From Methylomonas sp. UP202 (GTDB taxonomy: Bacteria; Pseudomonadota; Gammaproteobacteria; Methylococcales; Methylomonadaceae), in the NCBI RefSeq assembly GCF_029910655.1, contig NZ_CP123897.1:3213547-3277546 (forward strand): 64,000 nucleotides of DNA. The letters run 5' to 3'. Positions within the stretch are counted from its first letter, which is position 1. Each line of letters opens with the position of its first letter. Positions 28,447 to 36,987 of the stretch are shown one piece after another. The notes below the pieces were generated by a model. The model had not been told where the DNA came from, did not search any database, and saw only the letters and a program-made list of their open reading frames with translations. A program made the position numbers and the translations under genes.

Positions 28447-28589
28447 CATGCTTTGAAATTGACTGAAGACTGAACTATTCGCCGAAGCAAAATTGGCTAA
28501 ACCAATGCTTGCTTAAAATCACTAACAGCAGCGTCAATTACAAACTTGCCAAGGCCTATCGCGCAAGCTATCGGCGGCTAATTGCCGCG

Positions 28590-29723
28590 TCATGGCGACG
28601 AACGTCGTTGAACGGTACGCAACACGAGGATGTTTCCAAAGGTCCTTAAGCCCACCACCTCCTGCAGCACCAATCCGCTCTGATCGAACAGGCGCCGCCA
28701 TTCCGCCAGCGTCCGTTCCCGACCGCGCGTGTTGACGAACATTTGCAGGTCGAACGTGGCCGTGGCGATGTCGGTCCGGCTGTCCGGCATCAGCAGTTCC
28801 ATCACGGCGATGGTCGCGTCACAGTCTGCGGCGGCGCTCGCCACGTTGGATAAAGCGGCGATGCAAGTGGCATCATCGAAGCCATGCAGCACGGCGCTCA
28901 ACAGGTAAATGTCCTTGCCGCTTTGCGCCTTGGGCACGGATTGCAGCAGGTCGCAGGCTACGAAGCGCATGCGTTGCAGTGCGGCGCCCTCGCCCTGGTC
29001 TTTCCAGAACTGCGCCGCGCCTTGGATGACTTGTTCGCGGTCGGCCACCAGCGCCTTGAGATGCGGATGGCGCTTGAGGATGGCCAGCGATTTTGCGCCC
29101 TTGGAGCCGCCGACGTCGACGATGCGCTCGAAGCGCGACCAATCGAAATCGGTAACAAAGCTGTCGCCGGCCAAGGCTTCCACACTATCCATCGCTTGCG
29201 AGAACAGCTTATCGAATTCGGGCTTGCCGTCCATATACGAGTAAAACGCCTGCCGGTGCGCCGATTCGAACGGCACGCCGCCGCTACGAACGCCCTGCTC
29301 CAATTGCTCGAACCACGGCCGGCCCATTTCCGGCGAGTTATGCATCAGCACCATCGCCCGAACGCTGTGGGGATGATCCGGGCACAGGCAGGACGAAAGC
29401 TGGTTGTTGCGGAAACGACGCGGCGAGACTTCCTCGAACACGCCCATCGCCGCCAGCATGCGCAGCAAGCGGTAGAGCGCATCGGCGTCGGCGGCAACGC
29501 GTTCGGCCAGGGTTTCGGCGCTAGCGTCGCCATCGGCCAGCGCGCCGGCGATATCTAGTCGCGCGGCGACATACAACGCCCGCGATTGCCAATAGGCCGA
29601 ACCGATCTGGATCAGGCGGAACGGCGGCGGCACGAGTTTGTTGGGCAGGTTTTGTAGCCAGGCGCCGAATCGGGCGAGTTTGGCGAAGCGGCGCACCGCT
29701 CCGGTGTTCTTTTGCAATCTCAT
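28590..29723 (-). CDS. O-methyltransferase (dimerisation-domain type)
   Basis: 377 residues. An N-terminal winged-helix dimerisation domain (about 30-125) precedes a class I SAM-dependent methyltransferase domain with motif I I-V-D-V-G-G-S-K-G and D-L-L-Q-S-V-P. This is the layout of plant-type and polyketide O-methyltransferases and of CrtF-like hydroxyneurosporene methyltransferases. The small-molecule substrate is unknown. A TetR-family gene lies immediately upstream with one base between the stop and this ATG, so the two form an operon and the regulator probably controls this enzyme. Confidence 0.85.
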   Translation of the reverse strand: MRLQKNTGAVRRFAKLARFGAWLQNLPNKLVPPPFRLIQIGSAYWQSRALYVAARLDIAGALADGDASAETLAERVAADADALYRLLRMLAAMGVFEEVSPRRFRNNQLSSCLCPDHPHSVRAMVLMHNSPEMGRPWFEQLEQGVRSGGVPFESAHRQAFYSYMDGKPEFDKLFSQAMDSVEALAGDSFVTDFDWSRFERIVDVGGSKGAKSLAILKRHPHLKALVADREQVIQGAAQFWKDQGEGAALQRMRFVACDLLQSVPKAQSGKDIYLLSAVLHGFDDATCIAALSNVASAAADCDATIAVMELLMPDSRTDIATATFDLQMFVNTRGRERTLAEWRRLFDQSGLVLQEVVGLRTFGNILVLRTVQRRSSP

Positions 29724-29724
29724 G

Positions 29725-30336
29725 TCACGCTCCTGCTTGTGCGGCGACCATGCCCGCCGCCAGCAGTTTGCCGTTGAAAGCGGCGAGTTCGTTGAGGAAG
29801 GCTTCGTCCATCTGCCCGCCCATCTGTTCCTCGAAGATGTCTTTCAGCAGCATCGGCATCATCGCAAGGCTGACGAAAGCCATCCGCGCCACGTCGGGAT
29901 TGAGCGCCCGATCGACCTGCCCGGCTGTCTTGAGCTGTTCCAGCCGCCTTGCACCGCCGCTACGACCACGTTCCAACAATTGCAGGATAAAACGCCGGCC
30001 CGGCCCGTGGTTGAGGGCCAGCACCTTGAGGATGAGCTTGGGAAACTCGGGATGCTTGCGCATCGTGTCGTAATAGAAGCGCAGATAATCGGCGAAACCG
30101 CCGGCCTGGGTTAGCGTATCGCTGTCGAGCATGTCCAAGAGAGGCTTGAGCGTCTCGCGGATCATTTCTTCGTAGAGGCCTTCCTTATTGCCGAAGTAAT
30201 AGCGAATCATCGAGATATTGACGCCCGCCTGGTCGGCAATCGCTCGGGTGGTAACCTTGTGGTATTCGTCGGCAAGAAAACAGTCCAGCGCCGCCTTGAG
30301 CAGCCGCGCATAAACCGGGTCGCGAATATCGTTCAT
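29725..30336 (-). CDS. TetR/AcrR-family repressor
   Basis: 203 residues. The N-terminal helix-turn-helix matches TetR (T-T-R-A-I-A-D-Q-A-G-V-N, then I-R-Y-Y-F-G-N-K-E-G-L-Y). The C-terminal ligand domain is divergent. The ATG was picked because AGGAGA precedes it at about 9 nt. Co-transcribed with the O-methyltransferase downstream; it probably represses its own operon and is released by a hydrophobic ligand. The ligand is unknown. Confidence 0.9.
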   Translation of the reverse strand: MNDIRDPVYARLLKAALDCFLADEYHKVTTRAIADQAGVNISMIRYYFGNKEGLYEEMIRETLKPLLDMLDSDTLTQAGGFADYLRFYYDTMRKHPEFPKLILKVLALNHGPGRRFILQLLERGRSGGARRLEQLKTAGQVDRALNPDVARMAFVSLAMMPMLLKDIFEEQMGGQMDEAFLNELAAFNGKLLAAGMVAAQAGA

Positions 30337-30447
30337 CGTAAATCTCCTGCAAACCATGACGGCGGCAGGTTAGCACCGGCGGCACAACCGCCCTAGCAGT
30401 TTTGCCAATCAAGATGCGGGGTTTGATTGAACGGTAGCCGTTCGCAA

Positions 30448-31023
30448 TCAGCGCAACAAGCGCACCCCAAGCAACATGCCGCCCACGGCAAAGGTGAAAA
30501 TCCCAACGATAGACACGTACACGGAAATCATAGGCCCCAGCGCATACACCACGGCGCCAACGAAAATCAATGCCGCCGCCGGCTTGGGATAGAGTGCCGA
30601 ACGGTAGATAGCCAGGCAAAACAGCACGATGCCGATCAACATCGTCGCGGAACCCGAGTTTCTAAACACCAACACCGCCGGATCGTTTTTGATGACGGCG
30701 TCGCGTAACAGAAAGGCGGTTTCCGGATAGCGGGCGATGACGGGGTAAAGAAACAGCTCCCAAGTCACCTTGCAGGCTTGCAACAAATAAGCCGCCTCGA
30801 CGAACAGAAAACCCACGGCACCCTGCATGCCGGCCGTGTCGCGCATCCTGGCATAAACCGCATAAAACCCCACCAACAAGGCTAACACGCCGGCAAAGGC
30901 AACCAGCGCTAAAGGCACCCAGCCTGGACTGCGCACGACCTCGGCATAGTCGAAAGCCCCCGTCCCTAACGGTAACAAGATTGGGAACAAGACCGCATAG
31001 GCGCTGAGCAATAAAGATCCCAC
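30448..31023 (-). CDS. Multi-pass membrane protein, hypothetical
   Basis: About 191 residues from a GTG, with five to six hydrophobic segments. The frame stays open and hydrophobic-compatible upstream (a stretch reading L-E-K-L-G-G-I-A-I-I-V) to near 31098, but has no ATG/GTG/TTG there. The true start is uncertain, and a CTG start is conceivable. No conserved motif was found. The gene is isolated between the TetR gene and the AT-rich three-gene operon. Confidence 0.6.
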   Translation of the reverse strand: MGSLLLSAYAVLFPILLPLGTGAFDYAEVVRSPGWVPLALVAFAGVLALLVGFYAVYARMRDTAGMQGAVGFLFVEAAYLLQACKVTWELFLYPVIARYPETAFLLRDAVIKNDPAVLVFRNSGSATMLIGIVLFCLAIYRSALYPKPAAALIFVGAVVYALGPMISVYVSIVGIFTFAVGGMLLGVRLLR

Positions 31024-31372
31024 GATGATGGCGATGCCGCCGAGTTTTTCGAGAATGTGCAGTTCCTCTCTCTGTTTCGATTGATGGAGGGCCAGTCATT
31101 CCGGTCAGACCACGGCAATGAAGATTCGGACAAGTCTTGCAATATTTCAAGACCTGACCCCATTGACCATTGATTCATGGATTCCATCAGGACAGGGGCC
31201 AATGAAAGCCTCAACAACAAGGCCGGATATATAGGAGCAATATTCTTTTTGTCACGAGCGAATTTTTCTTGCAATACGGGGTAGGCCATATATGACCCTA
31301 TTGATTCGCTAACAATGTAACCTGACCCTTTTTTTGGTTATCTACTCTACCCGTTTTCTCAACGATTTCCCT
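31024..31372. other. Intergenic stretch downstream of three-gene operon
   Basis: About 350 bases without a supported gene beyond the possible 5' extension of the membrane protein. Twice it carries a short C-T-G-A-C-C-C motif (near 31154 and 31322). A T-run near 31328 lies on the wrong strand for a terminator of the operon. Confidence 0.4.
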
Positions 31373-32512
31373 TTATTTAGTATCTCGCTCTGAAAGTAAT
31401 AGTTCGTACTTTTCTTCAATTAATGAACGAACCGCTTTATTAATAGAAGTTGTAACCATTTTTTTAGCATCCGAGTTTGCGGTATTTTTGTAAGTTGTTT
31501 TTATAGGATCAAAAATCAACTCGGATGAAGCAATATTTTTTTTGCTACGTTCTGAATGGCTAAATGAAAAACTAATGTGACATTCGCCGGAATTAGTTCC
31601 TTCTGTGAATGGGAACGTCACGTCAATACGTAGAATATGGTAGTATCTGTAATATTGTTCATCACTAATCAGAAAAATATCATTAAGACGTTCCCCATCA
31701 ATCTTCAATCGTCTTACTGCCTGATTCATCCAAGCGATTTGTGGGTCATCAGGCAACGGAAGCATGTCGTTATCAAGACTTATCTCAATATCATTAACTG
31801 TTCCAGGTGAAAGGCATTTAGGGAAACCAGCGGTAAGCCGCTTAAAGAACCTAACTCTTTCTTCGTTAGTAAAAGAATCAAATGTAATTTGTTGTGGTTT
31901 TGTATCAGATACTAGTTTTAAATCACTTAATATTTTTGCAATACGAGAATTTATTTTCTTATTAACAGCTTCAATTCCTTTTGACGAATGGGTTGACGAG
32001 CGGTCTAGCTTCAGTGAATTGCCTTGCTGTTCAATTGTTACTTCCCCGTTAAAAACTAACTCTCTTTGTAAAAAATCCTGACTAAAATCTTCGCGTTTAA
32101 TTGAGTAAGATATAGTTATTTTTTTACCTTCTACAACAATTGTTGGCTCAGTAACAAACGTTTCGTTTCCATTTTTTGAAAGCATCTGGAAATCTTCTGT
32201 CAATAATGACTTTTTAAGCGGGCTAATCCAATCTAAGTTTTCTCCTGTAAGTTCTAAACTCAAAAGAGGCTTAACTTTTGGTCGCGATTCCCGATTAAAA
32301 TTATTCTCAATTAACTTTAAAAATTCATCCGGGGTAAGCAGTGTTGCGGATAATAAAGGGACAGTAATTTCTTTATCATTATTCCCTACAAATATGCCTT
32401 TTTCTTTGAGCACACCATACACTTCACTATCCGAGATGTGGTTGCTATTTAGTAATCGACGAAGCTCATTGCCATGAGCAATGCTTGAATATATATTAAA
32501 TTCCGAACTCAT
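31373..32512 (-). CDS. Unknown protein C of AT-rich three-gene operon
   Basis: 379 residues, mixed alpha/beta, with no signal peptide or membrane helix. I recognise no family. Its ATG overlaps the stop of the PD-(D/E)XK-like gene by four bases, so it is translationally coupled and should act with it. Notable stretches are N-E-E-R-V-R-F-F-K-R-L near the middle and Y-Y-R-Y-Y-H-I-L-R-I-D followed by an S-F-S-F-S-H-S strand. The base composition is much AT-richer than the flanking genes, a sign of transfer. A partner role in a nuclease-based defence complex is one hypothesis; the two-protein GAPS4 antiphage system has a comparable nuclease-plus-partner make-up, but homology is untested. Confidence 0.7.
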   Translation of the reverse strand: MSSEFNIYSSIAHGNELRRLLNSNHISDSEVYGVLKEKGIFVGNNDKEITVPLLSATLLTPDEFLKLIENNFNRESRPKVKPLLSLELTGENLDWISPLKKSLLTEDFQMLSKNGNETFVTEPTIVVEGKKITISYSIKREDFSQDFLQRELVFNGEVTIEQQGNSLKLDRSSTHSSKGIEAVNKKINSRIAKILSDLKLVSDTKPQQITFDSFTNEERVRFFKRLTAGFPKCLSPGTVNDIEISLDNDMLPLPDDPQIAWMNQAVRRLKIDGERLNDIFLISDEQYYRYYHILRIDVTFPFTEGTNSGECHISFSFSHSERSKKNIASSELIFDPIKTTYKNTANSDAKKMVTTSINKAVRSLIEEKYELLLSERDTK

Positions 32513-33492
32513 TTTGTTCCCTCATCAAGAAAATCTAATATTGAGCGCTCAAAACAAAAGGGGGTTATAACTTCTTTTCGACGATTGAAAACAAGGCGTG
32601 CTTGTTGCGCATCGTTTTCATGCTGCGCAGGATTGTAATCAGGCATTCCTATACTTATGAGCGGAATCGATTCTGATGTGAAATGTAAGGCGTAGGCGAT
32701 TAGTCTTTTATAAGCATCAACACTAAAAGCCTGATTGGCGTAGATGATTAACTCTTTTACACTTTTGTCTGTGTTGCGAATATATGCAAAAATAATATCA
32801 GCAGAGATTAATTCTAATGGAATTATTTCTCCGACTCTGCTTTCATTAACACCCATTGATGTTCCAATTGGAGGATAAAAAAATTCAACATTGCGTGTAA
32901 CTGCGCAAGAAGTTAAATCTTCAGAATTATCTTTTTTTGAACGACGCTTTAAATCATCAACGACTTTTAGTAAAAAAGATGCTCGGGCATTGTCTATAAG
33001 GTAAACAGGTACGTCATTAGATTGTTCGAGCTGGCTATTAGCTAAGTCTGATTTGATGTTCTGTTCAATATTATCCTTATCATTTTGCAACCATACCAAT
33101 AAACCAGAATGATGTTTGTATCGTTTTGCTCCAAACGAATTGGTTACCTCTATTAGTTTTGGGTCATGCCTTGCACACTCAATGATTTCATGCAACTCCT
33201 TCAAATGAGATTTGAAACTAGTTTTTAGTGCCGCGTTTTGTGGATATCTATCAATATTGTTTTTTACCGAAATATGTACAATTTCGGTATGGTCATCATG
33301 AAACGGATTGTGGTACATGAAAAACTGATCTTCTTCATGTGTTGCTCTCTGATTTCCACTTTCAGTTAAGTGCGTCGGTGTGTTGCATTTGATAGTTAGG
33401 TTGTGAATTGATAGTTTCCATCCAATCATTTGTAAAAGAGAGGAAGCTAATTGTTCACCAATTTTTCCTGACTCATTTGATTTTCCACCCAT
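32509..33492 (-). CDS. PD-(D/E)XK nuclease-like protein
   Basis: 327 residues. The first ~80 look like a restriction-endonuclease-like core: G-E-Q-L-A-S-S-L-L (Glu 13 in the first helix), then acidic E-E-D-Q-F-F-M near 53-59, then a beta strand I-V-H-I-S-V-K-N with Lys 77 in the position of the PD-(D/E)XK lysine (a serine occupies the D/E position). The rest is unrecognised, with a late helical region. It lies 2 nt after the NdpA-like gene and overlaps the next, so the three form one operon. Nuclease activity is inferred from a weak pattern; a structure prediction would settle it. Confidence 0.65.
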   Translation of the reverse strand: MGGKSNESGKIGEQLASSLLQMIGWKLSIHNLTIKCNTPTHLTESGNQRATHEEDQFFMYHNPFHDDHTEIVHISVKNNIDRYPQNAALKTSFKSHLKELHEIIECARHDPKLIEVTNSFGAKRYKHHSGLLVWLQNDKDNIEQNIKSDLANSQLEQSNDVPVYLIDNARASFLLKVVDDLKRRSKKDNSEDLTSCAVTRNVEFFYPPIGTSMGVNESRVGEIIPLELISADIIFAYIRNTDKSVKELIIYANQAFSVDAYKRLIAYALHFTSESIPLISIGMPDYNPAQHENDAQQARLVFNRRKEVITPFCFERSILDFLDEGTK

Positions 33493-33494
33493 AA

Positions 33495-34505
33495 CTAATT
33501 TCCCATAATTTCGATAGCTATTGTGGCAACAAGTCCATTCTCTGTGTTTTGAATATCTATTTTTGATATGCTGGAGTTAGCTGACGTAACCAAAGTTATT
33601 CCTTCCGCAATTCGGGTCTGTTTAGTTACGTTTTTTGTGTATCTTGCAAAAGTTGGGCTATCTAGCTGCAAATTATCGGCGAGATCAAATCCGCTTTTTC
33701 CTTGGAGATTGCCCAGTATTTCACCAAATGCATCTTCATCTACATAATCGGCTGAAATTTCTTTAATAGTCCCTAACGAAATTGTTTCAGATTCTTCTAT
33801 ACTTTTAGATACTCGGTTTCCAAGTTCAAGAGCGGCATTAGGGTCAGATATTTTTGATGATATTGCTTTCAATAAAGCCCCCCCGATTTTTGCACAAGCT
33901 TTAGGCGTACTTTGTGGGGTGATTTTTAAGAACGATTCCATCCAATATTTTGTTTTTTGGCTTAATGAATCTATAGCAAACACTCGATTATCAGTTGACA
34001 GAACAAGAGCCCCTCTCTGCATTTTTTCAAGCGAAATACCCGTCCGCTCTATAAGCTGGAATGCACCTGAATTATCGTCTACATCAAGATAACTATCTTT
34101 CGTTTCAATCCGATAGATTCCCAGAGCATCACACGTTACGCCATCAACAATAAGACCTGTAAAAAAAATGATGATTAGTTCCCCACTAGATATTTTTGGG
34201 TGAGTAGATGCACTATATAAGTGTTTCGCAATATTTTGAGATTGTTCGCTAAAACTTGAAGGCTCTGCAAAAACTTGGTTTGTGAAATGATAAACCGCAT
34301 TCAATCCTATATCAGATTCATGATAAAAACCGTAAATATCATTACTTCTTACAAGTGGCGTAAGATAGTAACGAAGGAAAGTATCATCAATGTCTTTAGT
34401 TCTTTTTACCTCTTGATTTGAAAGCGAGTATCCCTCCTCCCTGATTCTATTTCCTACCCGGTGAACAATAATCTTTGCAATTTCTGCTGAGCTTATATCA
34501 ATCAT
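33495..34505 (-). CDS. NdpA/YejK-like nucleoid-associated protein
   Basis: 336 residues, close to the 335 of E. coli YejK. The layout resembles the 37-kDa nucleoid-associated family (PF04245): an N-terminal region with R-Y-Y-L-T-P-L, a central Y-L-D-V-D-D-strand, and a C-terminal half containing K-A-C-A-K-I-G-G-A-L-L-K. Similarity is low, so the call is tentative. The ATG was chosen over a GTG three codons upstream for its better spacing from the GTGGA ribosome-binding site. It is the promoter-proximal gene of the AT-rich operon. Housekeeping yejK binds double-stranded DNA; here a DNA-sensing subunit of a defence system is possible. Confidence 0.6.
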   Translation of the reverse strand: MIDISSAEIAKIIVHRVGNRIREEGYSLSNQEVKRTKDIDDTFLRYYLTPLVRSNDIYGFYHESDIGLNAVYHFTNQVFAEPSSFSEQSQNIAKHLYSASTHPKISSGELIIIFFTGLIVDGVTCDALGIYRIETKDSYLDVDDNSGAFQLIERTGISLEKMQRGALVLSTDNRVFAIDSLSQKTKYWMESFLKITPQSTPKACAKIGGALLKAISSKISDPNAALELGNRVSKSIEESETISLGTIKEISADYVDEDAFGEILGNLQGKSGFDLADNLQLDSPTFARYTKNVTKQTRIAEGITLVTSANSSISKIDIQNTENGLVATIAIEIMGN

Positions 34506-34540
34506 ATTTTCCACTCTTTTGCGATAAAGTTATATCGCGA

Positions 34541-34568
34541 ATTATAACTATCTGGGTAAAGCAATCAA
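34541..34568 (-). promoter_or_regulatory. Sigma70 promoter of three-gene operon
   Basis: On the minus strand a perfect -10 TATAAT and a -35 TTGATT are separated by 16 bases, about 35 bases before the ATG of the NdpA-like gene. It is the clearest promoter in the window. Confidence 0.7.
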
Positions 34569-34639
34569 CGGGCTCAGGTCTTGCAAAATAACATTGCCAT
34601 CCCGCGTAAGCCGACAGGCGATTTTCCGAATGATAGGGC

Positions 34640-34749
34640 CGTAGGATGCGGTAAACAACGTGCACCGCATCGTTCACGATTGGTGCGGCTAGAAAACTCA
34701 CCACACCCTACGCCTGCTTTTGGCTGGACATTTGCCATAGGCACTTTGT
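34640..34749. repeat. Direct repeat, left copy, flanking relBE
   Basis: About 110 bases sharing CGTAGGATG, ACCGCATCGTTC, GATTGGTGCGG, ACTCACCACACC and CTGCTTTTGGCTGGACATTT with the copy beyond the toxin-antitoxin genes. A third, shorter relative occurs between sufC and sufB. Confidence 0.85.
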
Positions 34750-34779
34750 TTCGGCTTTCAAAATAAGATAGTGGGGCGA

Positions 34780-35052
34780 TTAATGCTTGTCTCGATAAAT
34801 CTCTTTTCGATGCCCCAATTCGACGAGCAAAACGATTAATTCGTCGTCTTGAATCTGGCAAATCAAACGGTAGTCGCCAACCCGATAGCGCCAGTAGTCG
34901 GACAATTTGCCTTGCAAGGCTTTGCCGTTAATGCGCGGATTATCTTGTTCGGCTAACTGATCGAGAAAGGCTTTGATTCTGTCGCGGACCGGTTTGTCCA
35001 GCTTGTTGATGGCTTTGGCGGCGCCCGTCTTAAGCCTAATGCTCCATGGCAT
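34780..35052 (-). CDS. relE: RelE-type toxin
   Basis: 90 residues with the ParE/RelE fold: K-A-I-N-K-L-D-K-P-V-R-D-R-I, then W-R-Y-R-V-G-D-Y-R-L-I-C and a final V-L-L-V-E-L-G-H-R-K-E-I-Y. This is the mRNA-cleaving RelE subgroup, which cuts codons at the ribosomal A site. It overlaps the upstream antitoxin gene by 17 nt, the usual coupling. The pair is bracketed by ~110-bp direct repeats, which suggests it arrived as a unit. Confidence 0.92.
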   Translation of the reverse strand: MPWSIRLKTGAAKAINKLDKPVRDRIKAFLDQLAEQDNPRINGKALQGKLSDYWRYRVGDYRLICQIQDDELIVLLVELGHRKEIYRDKH

Positions 35053-35263
35053 TGAGTTGCTGCTCCCATTCCGCCAAGCTGATCGTATTGTCCTTACCGC
35101 TCGTCAATTCCGCTAACGCCGCATCGGCGGCAGCCACATCCGCCAAGTCTTCGAGGTAATCACTAAGGAGATTTTTGATCAGTTGTGCAGGGCTAACGTG
35201 TTCCTGCTCGGACAATTGGCGGAGCAGGTTTGCCGTGTCGTCGTCGATATTGAGTGTCATCAT
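35036..35263 (-). CDS. relB: RelB/DinJ-like antitoxin
   Basis: 75 residues. The N-terminus is a ribbon-helix-helix-like segment (T-L-N-I-D-D-D-T-A-N-L-L), and the acidic C-terminus should wrap RelE. It overlaps the start of the toxin and presumably represses the operon. Confidence 0.85.
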   Translation of the reverse strand: MMTLNIDDDTANLLRQLSEQEHVSPAQLIKNLLSDYLEDLADVAAADAALAELTSGKDNTISLAEWEQQLNAMEH

Positions 35264-35290
35264 GTTGCTGCCTCTATTGTGATTTAGGGA

Positions 35291-35398
35291 CGTAGGATGT
35301 GCTGAACAGCGTGAAGCGCATCGTTCGCGATTGGTGCGGTTCGTAAACTCACCACACCGCCTGCTTTTGGCTGGACATTTGTCATAGGCATTGTTGTT
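35291..35398. repeat. Direct repeat, right copy, flanking relBE
   Basis: Partner of the copy on the far side of the toxin gene; roughly 85 percent identical by eye and in the same orientation. Confidence 0.85.
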
Positions 35399-35869
35399 CC
35401 GTCTGACGGATTTTGGCCGGTTTTGAGCCTACCGCCACGGCCCAATTCACCCAAGTTCACACAGATTCGTAACTATTCAGAGGCCGTTTGGGGGAAGGTG
35501 GTTACCAGTGGCGTCAAGTTCAGCGGTTACAGTCAATGTAAGCCGCTGGCTGAGCGGAGCCGAAGCCAGCGATTTCGCTTCGACTCCGCTCAGCGAACGG
35601 CATAGCTGACATCGAAGTGTTCACCCCCACTCCGTCGGGAGAGGGGGTTTTTACTTCGCGCTGAATAGTTACACAGATTCTAACTCTATTTTTACCTTTT
35701 TACCGAGCGCGGCGGCGACGCCAAGATGGTCAAGGTCAAACGGGTATCTTCTTCGTCCGGCAATCGATCTAAGCGAAGCCCTGCTGGTGTGCATTTTTTT
35801 GGCCATGGCCGTTTTATCCAGTTTGGACACCGACATGTCTTATAGCCAAGTATCGACCGCCGCATTAAT
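35399..35869. other. Gene-free repeat-rich region
   Basis: About 470 bases with no convincing gene. It holds the CTGAGCGGAG palindrome, a GAGAGGGGGTTTTT run near 35640 and two ACACAGATTC-A/T-AAC direct motifs (near 35459 and 35672). Short open frames show no recognisable product. Confidence 0.5.
35550..35593. repeat. Palindromic repeat (CTGAGCGGAG hairpin)
   Basis: Inverted repeat with arms CTGAGCGGAGCCGAAG and CGCTTCGACTCCGCTCAG. One arm also occurs at the end of the 40-bp tandem repeat (near 19837), so it is a dispersed REP-like palindrome. Confidence 0.6.
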
Positions 35870-36916
35870 TCACGACACGCGGCCAAAGCGGATATAGCGC
35901 CGTAGCGGCGAGCCGGCCGACCAGATGAAGGCTTCGGTGTAGTAGTGCATCAAGGCCAAATAGCCGACGATGCCCAAGGTGGCGGCTTTGTAGACCTGAG
36001 TGGAAAACAGCGTTTGCAAGATCAGGTTGACGGCGGCGTCGCCGTGGACCTGCAGCCAGTAAGTCAGCGCGAACGACAACAGCGGCAGCACCGCGACGGC
36101 CGGCAGCCGGCAAGCTTCGGTCAGGCGAAACAGCGCATTCTGCGGGTGGCCGGCGTGGCGGTTAACGTCGTGGGTCGCGTAAAAACTGTAGGCGGTGATG
36201 TCATGCACTAAGCGCGGCATCAGAATCGCCAAAAAGTAATATTGCTGGCTGTACACAAACCAACTGGCAACGACCAACAAGGTGTTGGCCCACAGAAAAT
36301 ACCAGCCCAAGCGGCTGGCGACATAACGCTGGCAGATCCAAGTCGCCGCCAGCAACGCGGCCGTCAACGCCGTGGCGATTTGCAGTATCAACGCCGCCTG
36401 CTCCGGCGCCAGGCTGTTCTTCATGAAAATACCGATGTAGGTGAAGATGCCGGCCGTCACGCTGAGCCACAATTGCAGATAAAACGCCCAAACCGGCAAG
36501 CGGCACACGGCCTTGGCGATGCCGTGCTGTTGTTTCAACACGTGGTAGACGGTCCAGCAGGCGCTGATCAGATAGAGCACCCGGTAGGGTATGAACAAAC
36601 TGCCGACGCCGAAGAACAGCACGATGAAGGCGCTCATTCCCAACAGTTTGCGTTGGAAAGTTTTCAGATAATCGGCGTGGCTGACTAACAGCAGATTGCT
36701 GGCGACGATGTGCGGGGTGCCGAACAAGACTTGAAACAACAAAAAGTGGCTAGGGCTGCTGGGCAGCGCATCGCGCAAGGCGTGGTCGAACAGCCAGCTA
36801 TCCAGGCCGAGCGCGATCAGGCAGATCGGCACGATGCCGTACAGGCTCAATAAAAAACGGAAAGACACCGCCATGCCGGCGGATTGCCCGGAAACCGGAA
36901 GAGTCTGCGCTACCAT
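35870..36916 (-). CDS. Polytopic membrane protein with conserved-looking histidines
   Basis: 348 residues with about nine to ten membrane helices. Histidines fall at membrane edges in F-G-T-P-H-I-V, V-Y-H-V-L-K-Q-Q-H-G, R-L-V-H-D-I-T-A-Y-S-F-Y-A-T-H-D-V-N and M-H-Y-Y-T-E. That arrangement recalls membrane diiron or Brp/Blh-type carotenoid-cleaving proteins, but I cannot confirm homology. No neighbours on the same strand suggest a pathway. It could be an orphan membrane oxidoreductase; the call is descriptive. Confidence 0.75.
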   Translation of the reverse strand: MVAQTLPVSGQSAGMAVSFRFLLSLYGIVPICLIALGLDSWLFDHALRDALPSSPSHFLLFQVLFGTPHIVASNLLLVSHADYLKTFQRKLLGMSAFIVLFFGVGSLFIPYRVLYLISACWTVYHVLKQQHGIAKAVCRLPVWAFYLQLWLSVTAGIFTYIGIFMKNSLAPEQAALILQIATALTAALLAATWICQRYVASRLGWYFLWANTLLVVASWFVYSQQYYFLAILMPRLVHDITAYSFYATHDVNRHAGHPQNALFRLTEACRLPAVAVLPLLSFALTYWLQVHGDAAVNLILQTLFSTQVYKAATLGIVGYLALMHYYTEAFIWSAGSPLRRYIRFGRVS

Positions 36917-36987
36917 GTTGCCACCTGTCGTTATTGTTATCGGCGGCGGGTATTATCGCTATTTTGGGGACAGACTCCAATCCGGGT

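Noticed and set aside
35423-35886. Two short frames of 60-64 codons
   Set aside because: Repeat-rich DNA without ribosome-binding sites or homology.
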